Shown here: piece after piece, positions 45,040 to 57,300 of the stretch
How the letters are laid out: each line of letters starts with the position of its first letter
Position numbering within the stretch: the stretch's first letter is position 1
Assembly: GCA_001510575.1 (NCBI GenBank)
Contig: LNGK01000004.1
Coordinates: 124,001 to 188,000 of the forward strand
Source of the DNA: Knoxdaviesia capensis
Taxonomy: Eukaryota; Ascomycota; Sordariomycetes; Microascales; Gondwanamycetaceae
Direction of reading: 5' to 3'
DNA: 64,000 nucleotides
Translations under genes and position numbers: made by a program
The notes under the pieces: generated by a model
Databases searched by the model: none
Seen by the model: only the letters and a program-made list of their open reading frames with translations
Told to the model about the DNA's origin: nothing

Positions 45040-47920
45040 ATGGATCTGGGCGTGCCGCGGAGTGGCGATGGCGGGACCAGTCCCAGAGATCTGCCAGACG
45101 ACCTGCCTCGCTCGTTAAATGATCGGAGGATGGTCACGATAGACCTGGCGCCCGAAACCGAAATGTATGATGGTTGGCAAGGTACGAACATTTCCCTCTT
45201 GAGTCTGTTGAAGTTGAACTCGTTTGCCCCCTTTTCTTCCTTCTTCAGGAACCTGGGCAACCAGGGGCACCAAGGGGGGAGACCGCGTTTGACGTGTCCT
45301 CCCTCCATTCCTGGAGAGAAACACTCTGCGCTGGCCAATATAGCTAACACAGCCTGCATTATAATAATACTCTAGGCCAATCTCAATTCCTCACATCGCC
45401 CATGGTGGCAAAGCCGCTCGACTTCAACAACCTCTCCCTCAACGACTCCACAAACTACCCCAACGACTTCATGACCGGCCCGACCGACAGCGACACCCGA
45501 TTAATGGAGATGCTGGCCGCCCAAGCGGCGCACCAGGCCGGCCCGGCCTTCGAGGACGACGATGCGTTGGTGGAAGACACCGCGCGGCCGGAGTCGGAGA
45601 AGCGGGATCTGCTGCAACGGGCGCTGAACATGGCTGCTAGCAACGGCGATGTCGACCGTGTCAACAAGATCCTGAAGGGGAAGGCGAAACAGTTTATCGA
45701 TGTGAATGCGCCAGATGAAGACGGCACCCCGCCCATAATATACGCCAGTTGCTTTGTATGTCCACATTCCCTTTCTGTGTTCTGTCCCGGCCCGTGTGGA
45801 GCTCCTATTAACATGTGTGGGTCAACCTCTTCTTAGGGTCACGAGAGCGTTGTCCAGTCGCTGGTAGAAGCCGGTGCGGATGTCAACCTGCAAGATCAAA
45901 ACCAGTGGACGGCTCTAATGTGGGCGATGACGAATCGCCATAAGGGGATCGCCAAGCTCCTCCTCGACAAGGGGGCATCGACCGACCAGAAGACGTCGTC
46001 AGGGCGGACAGCCTTTGACTTCGTCGCGCCAGATAGCGACATGGGGTACTATCTCCACGACAGTGGGTATAACATCGGCACGGCCGGAGTACCGTCAGAT
46101 GATTTCTACCAGCCCGGGTTCTCTCAGGACCGCTTCGAAGAGGAGATTGCCGAGAACGAGCTGCGGAGGCGGATGATGATGATGGAGAGTGCTCGGGACC
46201 TTGAAGTCGACTTGGGCAATGTTGGTATCGACGACCAGCCCGAGGTACGTACTATCTCTAGTCGGATATTTCTGCGTCCGTCTCTATTCTTGCTAACATA
46301 GCTCTCCTGACTTCTCCTTAGCCGGTTGACGAGTTCGAAGAAGAGCAACAAGAGTTTGACTGGAGCAGGTGTCTCCATGATCAAATGTTCGTGTTCCAGG
46401 AATCGGAACTCGACGCCATTCTGGATATTGTTATCACCAAAATGACGCCGCAAAGATCCCCATCGCAGAAACCTGTTCCGGCAAATATGATTTTCCTCAG
46501 CGCACGGTATGCGCACTACCACGCCAGCTCCGACCTGCTGGCCAACCTACTGATCTCAGCCATGGACAAGATCAACGACGTAGTTGAGAAGTACCAGTGG
46601 GACATGACGATTCTGGCGTTTTGGATTTCGAACGCCACGCTACTACTACACTACCTGAAGAAAGACGCGGGGCTGGTCGACGCCACGGTGGAGTTTCAGG
46701 CGCACTTAGCCGAGCTCATTAACGAGATCTTCATCCTGATTGTGCGTGACGCAGAACGCCGACTTGATAAAGTCCTGGACGCGGCCATGCTGGACCACGA
46801 GACAATCCCAGGATTCGAAGACATTACGTTCCAGAACGAGTGGAAGATCTTCAAGCGCAAGGTGCAAATCAAGGAGGAGCCGCTGGAGAAGCGGTTCCGG
46901 CCGCCGTCGCCCAAGCAACGGGCAAAACCGGCGCCACGCAACGTGACGTCGCTGCTATCGTCGACGCTGTTTGTGCTCGACCTGTACGACGTGCACTCGG
47001 TGATCACGTCACAGATCACGTCGCAGCTGCTGTACTGGCTGGGGGCGGAGCTGTTCAACCGGATCATGTCGAACCGCAAGTACCTGGCGCGCACGAAAGC
47101 GATGCAGATCCGCATGAACGTGTCGATTCTGGAGGACTGGGCGCGCACGAACAACCGCACGCCGGAGCACTACGAGATGGGCGACATGAAGTCGTCGGGC
47201 GAGACGACGATCGACGCGGCGCGGCGCCACCTGGCGCCTGTCATCCAGATGCTGCAGTGGCTGCAGTGCTTCTCGTCGCTGGGGCCGGACGACCTGGAGG
47301 CGCTGGTCGGCACGCTGCAGCAGCTGCGGCGGCTGACGCCGCAGCAGCTCATCCACGCGGCGACGCACTACCGGCCCGAGGTGGGCGAGAAGGGGCTGCC
47401 GAAGAGCGCGATGAAGTACCTGAACGCCATCCAGCAGGAGACGCAGGTCAAGCGCGACAAGCGGCGCAGTATGACGGCGTCGCCGATCTCGCACGGCAGC
47501 CTGCCGGTGGCGATCAGCGGGGCGGAGAGTCTGCCGGTGACGCCGATCCGGAGCAAGTTCAACGGCGCCGACGTGACGCCGCAGGGCACGCCTGCGCCCG
47601 ATGGAGCGGCGGCGGCGGCGGCAACGCTGTCGCCGCCGACGGCCACGCCGTCGTCCAGGGTCACGATGGAGTCGGACTCGGAGGACGACGCGCCAGACAA
47701 CCTGCTGCTGGACCCGGCGCTGATGCTGCCGTTCACGCTGCCGTCGGTGACGGACATGCTGGTGTCGTTTGGGGCCGGGTTTGGCGGGGTCAACCGCGAG
47801 CGCGAGCGCAAGTACATCCCCACGGTGCCGCCGGAGTTCCTGGCGAAGCTGGAGGTCAGCGGCGCGCGCAAGGGCCCGCCGCTGTACGGCGAACATGACT
47901 GGGAGGACGAGGAGGTGTAA
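45040..47920 (+). CDS. Ankyrin-repeat and dilute (DIL) domain protein
   Basis: Four exons (45040-45181, 45376-45755, 45837-46244, 46322-47920) give 842 residues. Ankyrin repeats occupy about residues 125-225: ALNMAASNGDVDRVNKIL, DGTPPIIYASCFGHESVVQSLVEAGADVN, and QWTALMWAMTNRHKGIAKLLLDKGAS. A dilute domain follows (about 380-670), shown by DLLANLLISAMDKINDVVEK, MTILAFWISNATLLLHYLKKD and the late block MLQWLQCFSSLGPDDLEALVGTLQQLRRLTPQQLIHA. DIL is the cargo-binding fold of class V myosin tails, but no motor is present here, so this is a stand-alone adaptor as in other fungi. The C-terminal part is a linker with TP-rich and acidic segments, ending in LYGEHDWEDEEV. Its role is probably in vesicle or membrane traffic by analogy; no direct evidence. 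Confidence 0.92.
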
Positions 47921-48980
47921 GAAGGAGTGGGTGTGTGTGTGTGTGTGTGTTCCCCTCACCGCCTCTCCTTTTTTTGGGTGTACACCCCCTTCGGTCCTGG
48001 TGGTGTTCTTCTCTCCTGTAATTTGCGTGGTGTACGCATCACAGCCCCCAAGGGGGGGACATGGGCAGCTCAGGAAAAAAAAAAAAAAATATAGAGATAA
48101 TCCCGATCACACACCGCACACGAGAAAATGGCTGAAACACGGGACAGAAGCCCAAAATGTCCGCAGGTGATTAAAAAGAAAGTTGGCGATGCCATTTCTT
48201 GTCTACTACAACATGTATGGTCGGTCACCTTGTTCGCTTTTCATTTGGATGGATATTTCCCTATGTACTTTCTCTTCATTATTATTATTAGTCCTTTCAT
48301 TAGAACTGGTCTGGGACGGGGTCATTTTTTTTCTTCTCTCTGCTTCTAGTCAGCCCTCTCTTCTTAATAGTACATAGTAATTCCGGCCGTGAGCCGTTAG
48401 AGTCCGCGCTTTTGCGTCGCTTTCCATTCCCGTTGTTGTGGTGCGGTGTGTGTGAATGTCCGTAGAAAGAAATTCAACGCTGTTAAGGTTGTACCCGACT
48501 GGCTGGTGCGGCGGCCCAACTTAGGAGACAACATGCCACCGCATCTGGGGAACAGAGCTCCAGAGAAGGAACGAGATGGAGAGAGAGCAGAGCCAGACAG
48601 TGTTCCTACAAACCAGGGGGGAAATGAGGACCCCCATTGCGCTATGCAACTTGTCACCGATCGTTCGCATCGACGTGGCCTAAACAGGCAGACAAGGACA
48701 AGAGGGAAAAAGCGCCCACCACAGCTCGACTCTGTGTGGAGGGACTGTCGCTGCTCGTTTGGGCATCTGTGGGCTTCACGGTTTTTTTTTTCTTCCCTGC
48801 CCAGGGTGTGTGCGTGTGTGTGTGTGTGGCATGGGACCTGCGAACCGACGATAGGACGAAGCCGGCCGTGTGAGCCCATCCTAGAACCACCCGATGCGCT
48901 GGTGAAGTCGCAACGCAACGCAGTGCCACGTCAACTTTTTGGGGCCGATCGGTCAGGGGTGTGTGGGCTTGTCCACCGTC

Positions 48981-49075
48981 TCTCTCTCTCTCTCTCTCTC
49001 TCTCCATCTCTCTGTCTCCATCTCTCTGTCTCCATCTCTCTGTCTCCATCTCTCTGTCTCTCTGTCTCTCTTTAA
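48981..49075. repeat. (TC)n followed by 14-bp tandem repeat
   Basis: After a (TC)n run, four copies of CATCTCTCTGTCTC occupy 49005-49060 with period 14, then decay into TCTCTGTC repeats. Confidence 0.85.
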
Positions 49076-50837
49076 CTCTGTGTGTTTTTTTCTCTTTGCC
49101 CAGTGGGGGGTGAGTCGAAACCCTGCGATGAAGGCCAGCCTATGAGAGCAACCGGCGGTGTTCAGATTGGACGCCAAAAGGAGCGACAGAAGGAACTGGG
49201 GAGAAGGCCGTGGAGAGAGACGGTGAGTCAGTCTGGAGAGAGGGAAAAATTAAACAGAATTGTGGAATACGAGAGAGGCGTTTCTTTCGGTCAACGGCAA
49301 TAGTTTCTTTTCCTCTTCTTTTTCATATATACTGTATATATATCTCTCTCTCTCCCTACGTGTCTTGTGGTGGTGTGTCCCTTACATTATGCGTGCGTTG
49401 GGCAAGTTTACCGCCGTTTCACACTTGATGTTCATTGGCGAAAGTGGTGATAGTGCTAGGGTTTGGGTTGGCTGTGATCTGGTGTGGTGGTAGCAAGTGG
49501 AGAGTGAGAGCGAGTGCATGCAAACCCACGCTGCTGCAGGGTTCAGGTACCCAGCGGACTGACGTTTTTGTCTGTGGGATCCCGCGGGTCAGGATCATAA
49601 GTGCGAACTTCCTAGAAAGCTAGCAGTGGTGTTGGGATTCTGGTGGCGCTATCACTTGGATGCGATGGTATTGGTATAACGGCGATCTCCTTATAGGTAA
49701 GGGAACCAAAACCCAGCGGTTCGGCACGGGGGTTTGGGGCGGTGTGGGCTGGGCCTGGCGGCCAGGACAGACAAACGGCCATTGCTGCATGCACAACGTG
49801 GACGTGCGACCTGGTTTCTATTTGGAGTATCACGGCTCCGTTGCCTGCCACTCGTTCTCATGTGTAACCGCTTGGTGCTACACCTAACCAGGCGTGACAC
49901 CACTTGGGGAGGACGGAGGGGGGGAAAAGGTTTCTCATACGCACTGGACGGTGAGAAGATGGTTGGGTCTACGCTGTTATGTTTATTTTTGACATCTTTC
50001 TTTTGGTCCTTCTCGGGCCCCCCCAATGTATCCCGGAGCAGGAACCCGTGGCGGCGCAGGGCCTCTGCCTGCGGGACTGGCCACGGGATGCGTGTGGCTC
50101 GTTTCATCAGTTGTACCTTTCTTTCTTCTTTTTTTTTTTTTTCCTGTGTAAAGAGGCCCTAGTATGGGAGAGGAGGAGGCCGGAAGGGAGTGCTGTTCGT
50201 TTGCAGGAATTAAAGCAAGGACCTGAAAAAATGGCGAGATGTGGATTTCTGTGGTCTTCTCAGTCGAGGAGGACATAGAATGAGAGCTGATGGAGGCTAA
50301 AGAGAGTTTTGTTTGGTTGCATAACATTCCCAAAGACAACGATCAAGTCCAGACATGTAATACAATACAACATATGATCTCACATTCAAGATTCCGAGAG
50401 AACTTTTGATCCATTCATAAATGTTGAACCAGAGGAACAAAAACCAATGCCTGAGAGGTTCCCGGATATGCACCCTCCGCCGCAGCCCACGTGAGGCCCG
50501 GCCGTGGAGAACACAGGCGGGCAGGTCTGGATAGAGTGCATGAAGAAGTATATTTCTGGGTGTTCATGCCCAGGCGCGTGTTTCCTCGGTATAAGCCGTG
50601 GAGTCTGAAGGGGTTTACTTTTTATTTTATTTTTAATCTTTAATTTTTTGATTTTTTTCTCGGTAGGCATATACTGTACATATATGGACCTGGGGCATTC
50701 GGTAGAGCGCCCGGATAAATGAGAGAGAGAGTGTGTGTGGGTGTCTTCCAGCGGAAGAAGGATCTACACCCGATTGAGAACCAGCAAACGAGCGAGACTC
50801 TGGCCACGATCTGGCCGTTGAGAGGCCCACCATCCAC

Positions 50838-50894
50838 GAGAGAGAGCGAGAGCGAGAGCGAGAGCGAGAGCGAGAGATAGAGAGAGAGAGCAGG
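50838..50894. repeat. GAGAGC hexamer repeat
   Basis: About five copies of GAGAGC (period 6) flanked by (GA)n, purine-only except for the C of each unit. Confidence 0.85.
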
Positions 50895-53800
50895 GGGAAG
50901 CAATCACGGCTTCAGCATAGGACACAGTATGGTCCGTGGCACCTATCAGTCCAACATTTGTTCTCTCTCTCAACCCCCGCCGGGCCTCTCTTCGCCTGTC
51001 TGCCCACCGCCATGGACGAATTCGTGCCTGATGAGGGTGTGTGTACGTATGTGGACATCACCACTTTTTTGTCTTCTTTCTTTTTCTTTGCCTTTGGGTC
51101 GTCCCAATCGGCTATGCAGGTTGCCTAAGCCGCGAGGGAGAAAACACCAAAAAATTCGGAGATGTGATAGGAGGGCGTTGCAAAAAAAAAGGACCTGGGA
51201 AATTGAATATTCAGGACATATAAAAAGAAAAGACAAAAAAAGAAGAGGGAAAATAAGGAAGCATGCGGTGAATATGTGCCAGCTTCTGCGCTGGATGTAC
51301 CCACGCCCACCAATCGACTGGCAAAGAGTACATACACATCACATCCACTTACACACCCCCCCCCGTCCGTCCCACCACCACCACGTCGTCGTCCGTTTGT
51401 CGTGGCGGGTTTTCTTGGGCCCCGATCTGCTGTGTTGTTGTGTGTGAGGCGGCCCGGTCTGCTGGCTTGTCCCCTCTTGTTCCGTCGCCCTTTTTTTCTC
51501 TCTGCGTTTGTATGGGAGGACGAGGTAAAAAAAAAAGACAAAATCCTTCTTCACTGGAGGAAACCTGAGGATCTGGTCCGTCCCTTGCATGCGGCGCTGG
51601 ACACATTCAATCCCCCCTCGGCGGTCTTCTTATACACCACGATCACCACCACGATCACCGTCTTTCTCTTTGCCTTTTCTTTCTTTCTGCGATCTTCTGT
51701 CTCTTTTCTCCGCCCGTCATTTCCACCGTTCGTTCCTGTTTCGACTCTTGAGGCTTGGTCTGCGGTTACTTTTTCTTCTTTTGGTTCGATACCCTCCCTC
51801 GTTTATTTCTGGTTCCCTCCCTGCTCGTCCGGTGTGGCATCGCTCTCGTCTTCGCTGTGAATACTCTGCTCTGACAAACAACCACTTCAAATCTCCTCGC
51901 CAGCCTTACCGTTTTTTTTTTCACCTCCCTTCTCCTTCTACACTGACGCCAACCACCCCTGAGCGCCAGAAGCTTTCTGGCCGGCCGGGCTTTGTCTTCT
52001 GATACGAGACACACATACAGATCGAATCTCCCCGGCGTTGGAGCTCCTCAGCGAGAAACAGGAGACAGCTGTGACAGGAGGAGAACGAAATAGGACGTCC
52101 TCTCCTGCATCATCCCTCAACCTGGGGCTGATCTTGCCGACGATCTCTCTCCCTCTGTGTTCGTTTGCTTCTTCTTCCGATCAGCCGCTGTCTCTCTCAC
52201 CACCCCAGAAGCTTCGATTTGTCCTTTTGGCTTTGTTACGACCACATTTCGCGTGTTTAAGCTTTATTACCCAGCACTCTCACGCACACTTGTTCGTGCC
52301 CCGAGATTTCCACCGAAATAGATCGGCTCGCTTAAGCGTAAGTTTTGTTTCTTTCTTTTCGTTTCGTTTGCTCGCCATTTTGGGGGGTGCCGGATCTTCG
52401 CCGCAGGTGCAGCCACCAGCTACTGTGAGTCTACAGTACATATAAGAATATGAGAGACGGGCCGCCCAAGATATGCAGCTGAATCTCCTTTCCTGCTCGG
52501 TTCCCTGCCAATCCTGTGTGTCTGTGAATGTCAGCAGCCTCAATACGATGGCGGGCTTCCCTTAGGGACGAGCGCAAGCGTGCGTGGCTGGCGTTGCTTT
52601 TATGCCTTGCTTTGGCTTTTGTTCCCTCTGCTCGACGTGATACCAGGGAAAAAAAAAGAAAAAAGAAACGACTCACGCCAGAATCAGCTGTGTTGTTTAT
52701 GTTTTCTGGTGCCCTTGCGGAGTTAATATACACGACCAAGCACACCCTCTCCCGAGCCACCTTTCCCGAATATATTAAAACGCGAAGCCGCGTGCGATGA
52801 TCCGTCGTTCGCTCTCAGTCTCTCTCTCTCCCGCTTTCTCTCTGTCTCTGTTCTCCAACCGGGCTGAACATCCTGTCTCTTCCTTTCTTTTGAAGTGTCT
52901 ACACTTTCCAATCATTTAATCTCACGACTTCTTGATTTCACGCTCTATCTTCAAGTGTTGGCTGCTTTTTGTCTCATTTCTGTGTTTTTGGCCCCCCGTT
53001 TGCTAGTGTCATCGCATCATCGTTTCCCACTTATACCACTTTCGCTTACCTGTTCAGCTTCATTTATTTGTTCGTGCTCTTCGGCCCAGTCCTGCCCTGA
53101 CAGTCCCCCCACCATTGGTCTCCCATTCACTCAGTAGTCAAGTTGTACACAGTACACACGCATCCATCATCTCGCCTTTTTCGCTGGACCCAAAATTCCC
53201 CAATTTCCTAGACGTGCATCTGACGCTGTGGCTCTGTCTCGCAGACTCTCCTCTCTCCAATCTCGTCTTTGAACACCAGACCACAATTTCAATTTTGGTT
53301 GCTTTTTTTTTCTTGTGGCTTAACCGAGTACTCTCTCCATATAAACTCACACTCTTCCCCCCCCCCAATATCTTTCATAGTCCCGCTGAACCCCTGTCGC
53401 TCCGGCGTCGTACCATACTCGGAATCTCTTGTCTTGCCTTTCTCGCCTCTTGCTCTGCGCGTGTTGGTTACACATCGTCTATCTCTCACACCTTCGCTTC
53501 TTTTCGTCGGCGCCAACAAACCGGAGCTGTTCCTGGCCTGTCTATTGCTGTCTGCCCTTTGCATATCCCGGTATATACATCTTTTCGTCGTGTCGTCACG
53601 TCTCAGTTGGAAGCTGTCCTGTCTCCGTTCTCGTACTGACTTACACGTAAAGTACCCAGGCTTCGATATCTACCAAGAAAATCCCCAGCCAAACTGCGCG
53701 TGCTCTCATAGGCCCCTCTCCTCAGAGGCGGAAATTCCCGTGAACCCCGGCGAGAAATTCCCCGGCGCGTTGTGAACCTCGACATCCTCGCTTGGCTCCC

Positions 53801-54339
53801 TGCTCAGGTTGGCCAGCCGTGATTCACTCCACGCCTCTTCCGTCATACAGACACTTCTCCAAGGCCGCCCAAGCAAACAAACGGGTTTCTGGCTGTCTGG
53901 GGCGCACATAAAACAAACTCGGGAAATTGAGACTCTGGACCACCCACCTCCACCCTCTGCGTGCGTGTGTGGATTTCTGCATCTCGTCCACAATCTCGTG
54001 GGTTTCCCACCGCCTTTCAGCTATTGCCCATCGACCCAATACGGCGTGTTCGGTGGTGTCTCGGTCTCGAGCCCTGGTCTCACTGCCTTGTTCTGCAGTT
54101 TCTGCTCGAACCGAAGCCACACACAAGACCCTGTTCACACACATACATATCCACGAGCACAGCATATAACCGACGCCCGCCCGCTCCTGCTTGTCTCTCT
54201 CTCTCTCTCAGTCTCTCAGTCTTCGTGTGTTGTGCGTCCGCCGTCGACCTTGTCTCTGTTGCCTCCCTTTCAGTGGCCGTCTCATATAAAGCCCTTGGTG
54301 TTTTTCTCCCTCCTCCCTCCTAAATCTCACTCGCACAAC

Positions 54340-57300
54340 ATGAGCCGCTCTCAGGTCGACAGCTCTTCCTCACCTGCTCCCTCCTCCTCGTCCACCTTCT
54401 CGTCCTCCTCAAAACCGCCCTCGACCCCCCGCCACCGCTCGCGTCCCGCCGGTCTTGCCGGACTCGGTGCCGATTCCGGCCTGGTTGCCTTCCGCTACGA
54501 AGACACCGTGCAGCGCGAGCCTCCTATCCCGCTGCCTCCGCGGAACCCCAAGCGCTCAGTCTCTGTCTCGCGGTCAGCCTCGCGGACGCGGTCGCTGGCC
54601 TCGCCAACATCGCCGCCGCCGCCGCCGCCGCCGCCTCCGCCGCCGGTCCCTGCGTCAGTTCTATCCAAGGAGCTGCCGCCCTCGCCTCCGCAGTCTATCG
54701 CCGAGGGACCCCAAACACTACCGACAGATTCCCAGTCGGAGCAATTAGATACCACTGAGCCCAGCTCAATTTCAGATGAGCGTGGCGACTCGGTACCGCC
54801 CATCCCAGAACGCTTGCACCCCGTCCGCTGCCTACCTGCAGCAATCACTCTACCAGCGCCAGCAACGCCATCCACAGCGGCACCGTCACCCTTGTCGCCA
54901 CTAACACCGCGGACGCTGCGGCCCATCTCGTCGCTACCATCTATCAACGCATCGCGTGCCGCCGCAGTAGCAGCAGCCCTGGAACAGGCCCCGTCAGCCC
55001 CGCCGCCGCTCGACCTCCACCCGGCCCTGCGCGGCGACACCTCCAGTAGCTACAGCAGCAGCGGCATTAGCAGCAGCAACACGAGCGGTCGTGCATACAG
55101 CAGCAGTAGCAGCAGCAGCTACGACTCCTCGCTTCCCTCGAGCCCGGTATCAACCGGCGAGTGGACCCGGAAAGTCCAGCCTTCAACGGCGACCTCGGGG
55201 GTACCATCGACGGCGCAGTTCTCAGCATCACCGTCTGGCTTGCTGGTGCTGTCAGAGGATATTCCGCGCCCTCTACTAGTAAACAAGGCACGATCGACTG
55301 CTCCGCCGACGCCAACAGCCGAGTCCCCGCCTCCTCCGTCTGTTTTCGTGCCACCCCAGCCGTCGTGCTCTCCCCCCGCACCACCTACTCAAGCACCAGA
55401 CCAGGCCGAGCAAAGACCGGTAGAGTCCCCCGAGCCTGCGCCACCATCTCTGCTCTTTGAAGACACTGAAGACGCAGAGAGCTCGCGAGACGTCCCCGTC
55501 TTTCCCCCGTCGCCCGTCCACAGCCTGCTGCTCCCCATTGATGAGCCGGTGACGCTGCGTCTCTCGGGCGGCGACGACGACGACCGCCACCACATCCCCT
55601 TCCACAGCCGGATCCCGTCGTTTCTGTCATCATCATCGTCATCGGCCAGCACGAGTACAAACACCCGCAGCGGAAGCCCCGGCCGTCTGTCCCGGGCGTT
55701 GAGCTTCCGATCGGTCCGAGGCCGGTCCCGCAAGCTCCGCAAAGCCAAGACGGAAGAAACCCCCGACGCCGACGACAACGCAGCCAGCCGGCGCACGGAC
55801 TCGCTGACTAATTCGTTTCTTCCGCCGCTGCCGCCGCTGTCGCTGTCACTTTCCCGGTCGGGAAGCGACATGGACCCCGGTCTGGAAGGAGCCTCCGCCG
55901 GACGTGACAGCACCTGCTCCGGAGAAAGTGCTTCCCAATCGGGAAGGCCCAACCCTAACAGGGCAAACCCTAACCGGCCAGCGCACCAAAGTCGCCCGAA
56001 TAGTCGTAGCAGCGACCAAAGTGGGGCATTCAAAATTGGTGGCGCCCACTTATACCGCCCTGACACCGCTAAAACTCCGGCTACCGAATTTGGCGAGATT
56101 AAGCGTCAGAATCATCCTGGAAGCCCGGCGTCGCAATCTTCTTTTGGCTTTGGCAGTTTTCATTTCTCCAATCATAGCCACCACAACCACAACCACCACT
56201 CACCGCAAAACGTGGCTTCGTCTTCGTTAGCTTCAGCGCAGTCGTCAGCCGGAGCCGCCGGTGGGTCCTCGTCTTCGTTTCTGCGCGGCTCGTCGCGTCT
56301 GCGTCGCGCTGTGTCATCGTCCGCTTCCTCGGTCTCGTCGCTTCCTTCGCCGGCCGCGCCGCCGCCACCTGTGCCGCGCATTCCTTCGTTCCTGGTCGCC
56401 CCGCCTGCGCCGTCGTCGGATTTCTTCCTGCCTCTGTCGATAGTCATTCCCACCGAGAGCCTGATCGACGATGACTTCCTGAGTCACCTGTCGTTTACCA
56501 AGCGTGGCAGCATCATTATCCCCGGCGACAGCACCGACTCGTTCAGCGATCGCAGCGGCGATTCCGATCGTTCGCGCACCACCACCGCCACGTACACGTG
56601 CCCGGGCACTTCGACGGTGACCACCATCACCACTACCACCACCACCACGCCGACCTGCCGAACCACCACGACCACCACCACGACAACCACCACCATGCGT
56701 CCGACCGATGAACTGGCCGCAGCCGACGCCGGCTCCGAAGCTCTCGCCGCGCTCGCCTCTCCTCCCCCGCCGGCGTCGTCCGTTCCTCCGTCCGTTGCCG
56801 GCGACGACACCGTCGCGTCGACCGAGTCGTCTGTATCGTCTCCTCCCACCGCTCCTCCCGCGGCCACGCTGCGCGACATCCGCGACACCATCCCCACGAC
56901 GCCCGTGGTCCCCGATCCCAGCGACGACGTCTCCGTGCCCTCCACGCCAACAACCACAAATACCAGACAGGCTGCAGCGCCGCCGCCGCCGCCGCCGTCC
57001 TCCAGCTTCCTCCTGCCTGTCAACGTGGAGAAGGAGTCTCAAAAGGTGAGATCCCTCTATGAATCTGGCGATACCCTGAGATGGGAGGACGGCGCGCCGC
57101 CGGCCCGCCTGGAACCTACCCCCGAAGACCCTGCCGAAGACGATGAGCTCGTGATTGTTGTTGCTGCGACAGATGAAGACGCGTACGACCCTTTCCTTTG
57201 ACTATATCTGTCCTTTCTTTTTTTTCTTTTGCTGTTTCATTTGCTCGTGCCGGGACTAGTGGCAAGTCTGCCGTGTCCTCCGGGCTTTTGAAGCCATCGT

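Larger units (their letters stand above)
47921..54339. other. 6.4-kb gene-free region before the TBC gene
   Basis: No supported coding gene. The 3' half (about 51600-54330) is strongly pyrimidine-rich on the plus strand, suggesting a very long leader or promoter of the TBC gene, perhaps with leader introns. The left half holds many microsatellites (a (GT)n at 47929-47951 and those listed separately). Confidence 0.45.

Noticed and set aside
53809..54339. In-frame upstream extension of the RabGAP
   Set aside because: It is CT-rich leader sequence with no stop by chance; the ATG at 54340 follows a CACAACATG context and starts a Ser-rich but coherent protein.
55940..55975. CCCTAAC-type telomere-like motifs
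   Set aside because: They lie inside the RabGAP coding exon and encode a PN-rich repeat, so coding explains them.
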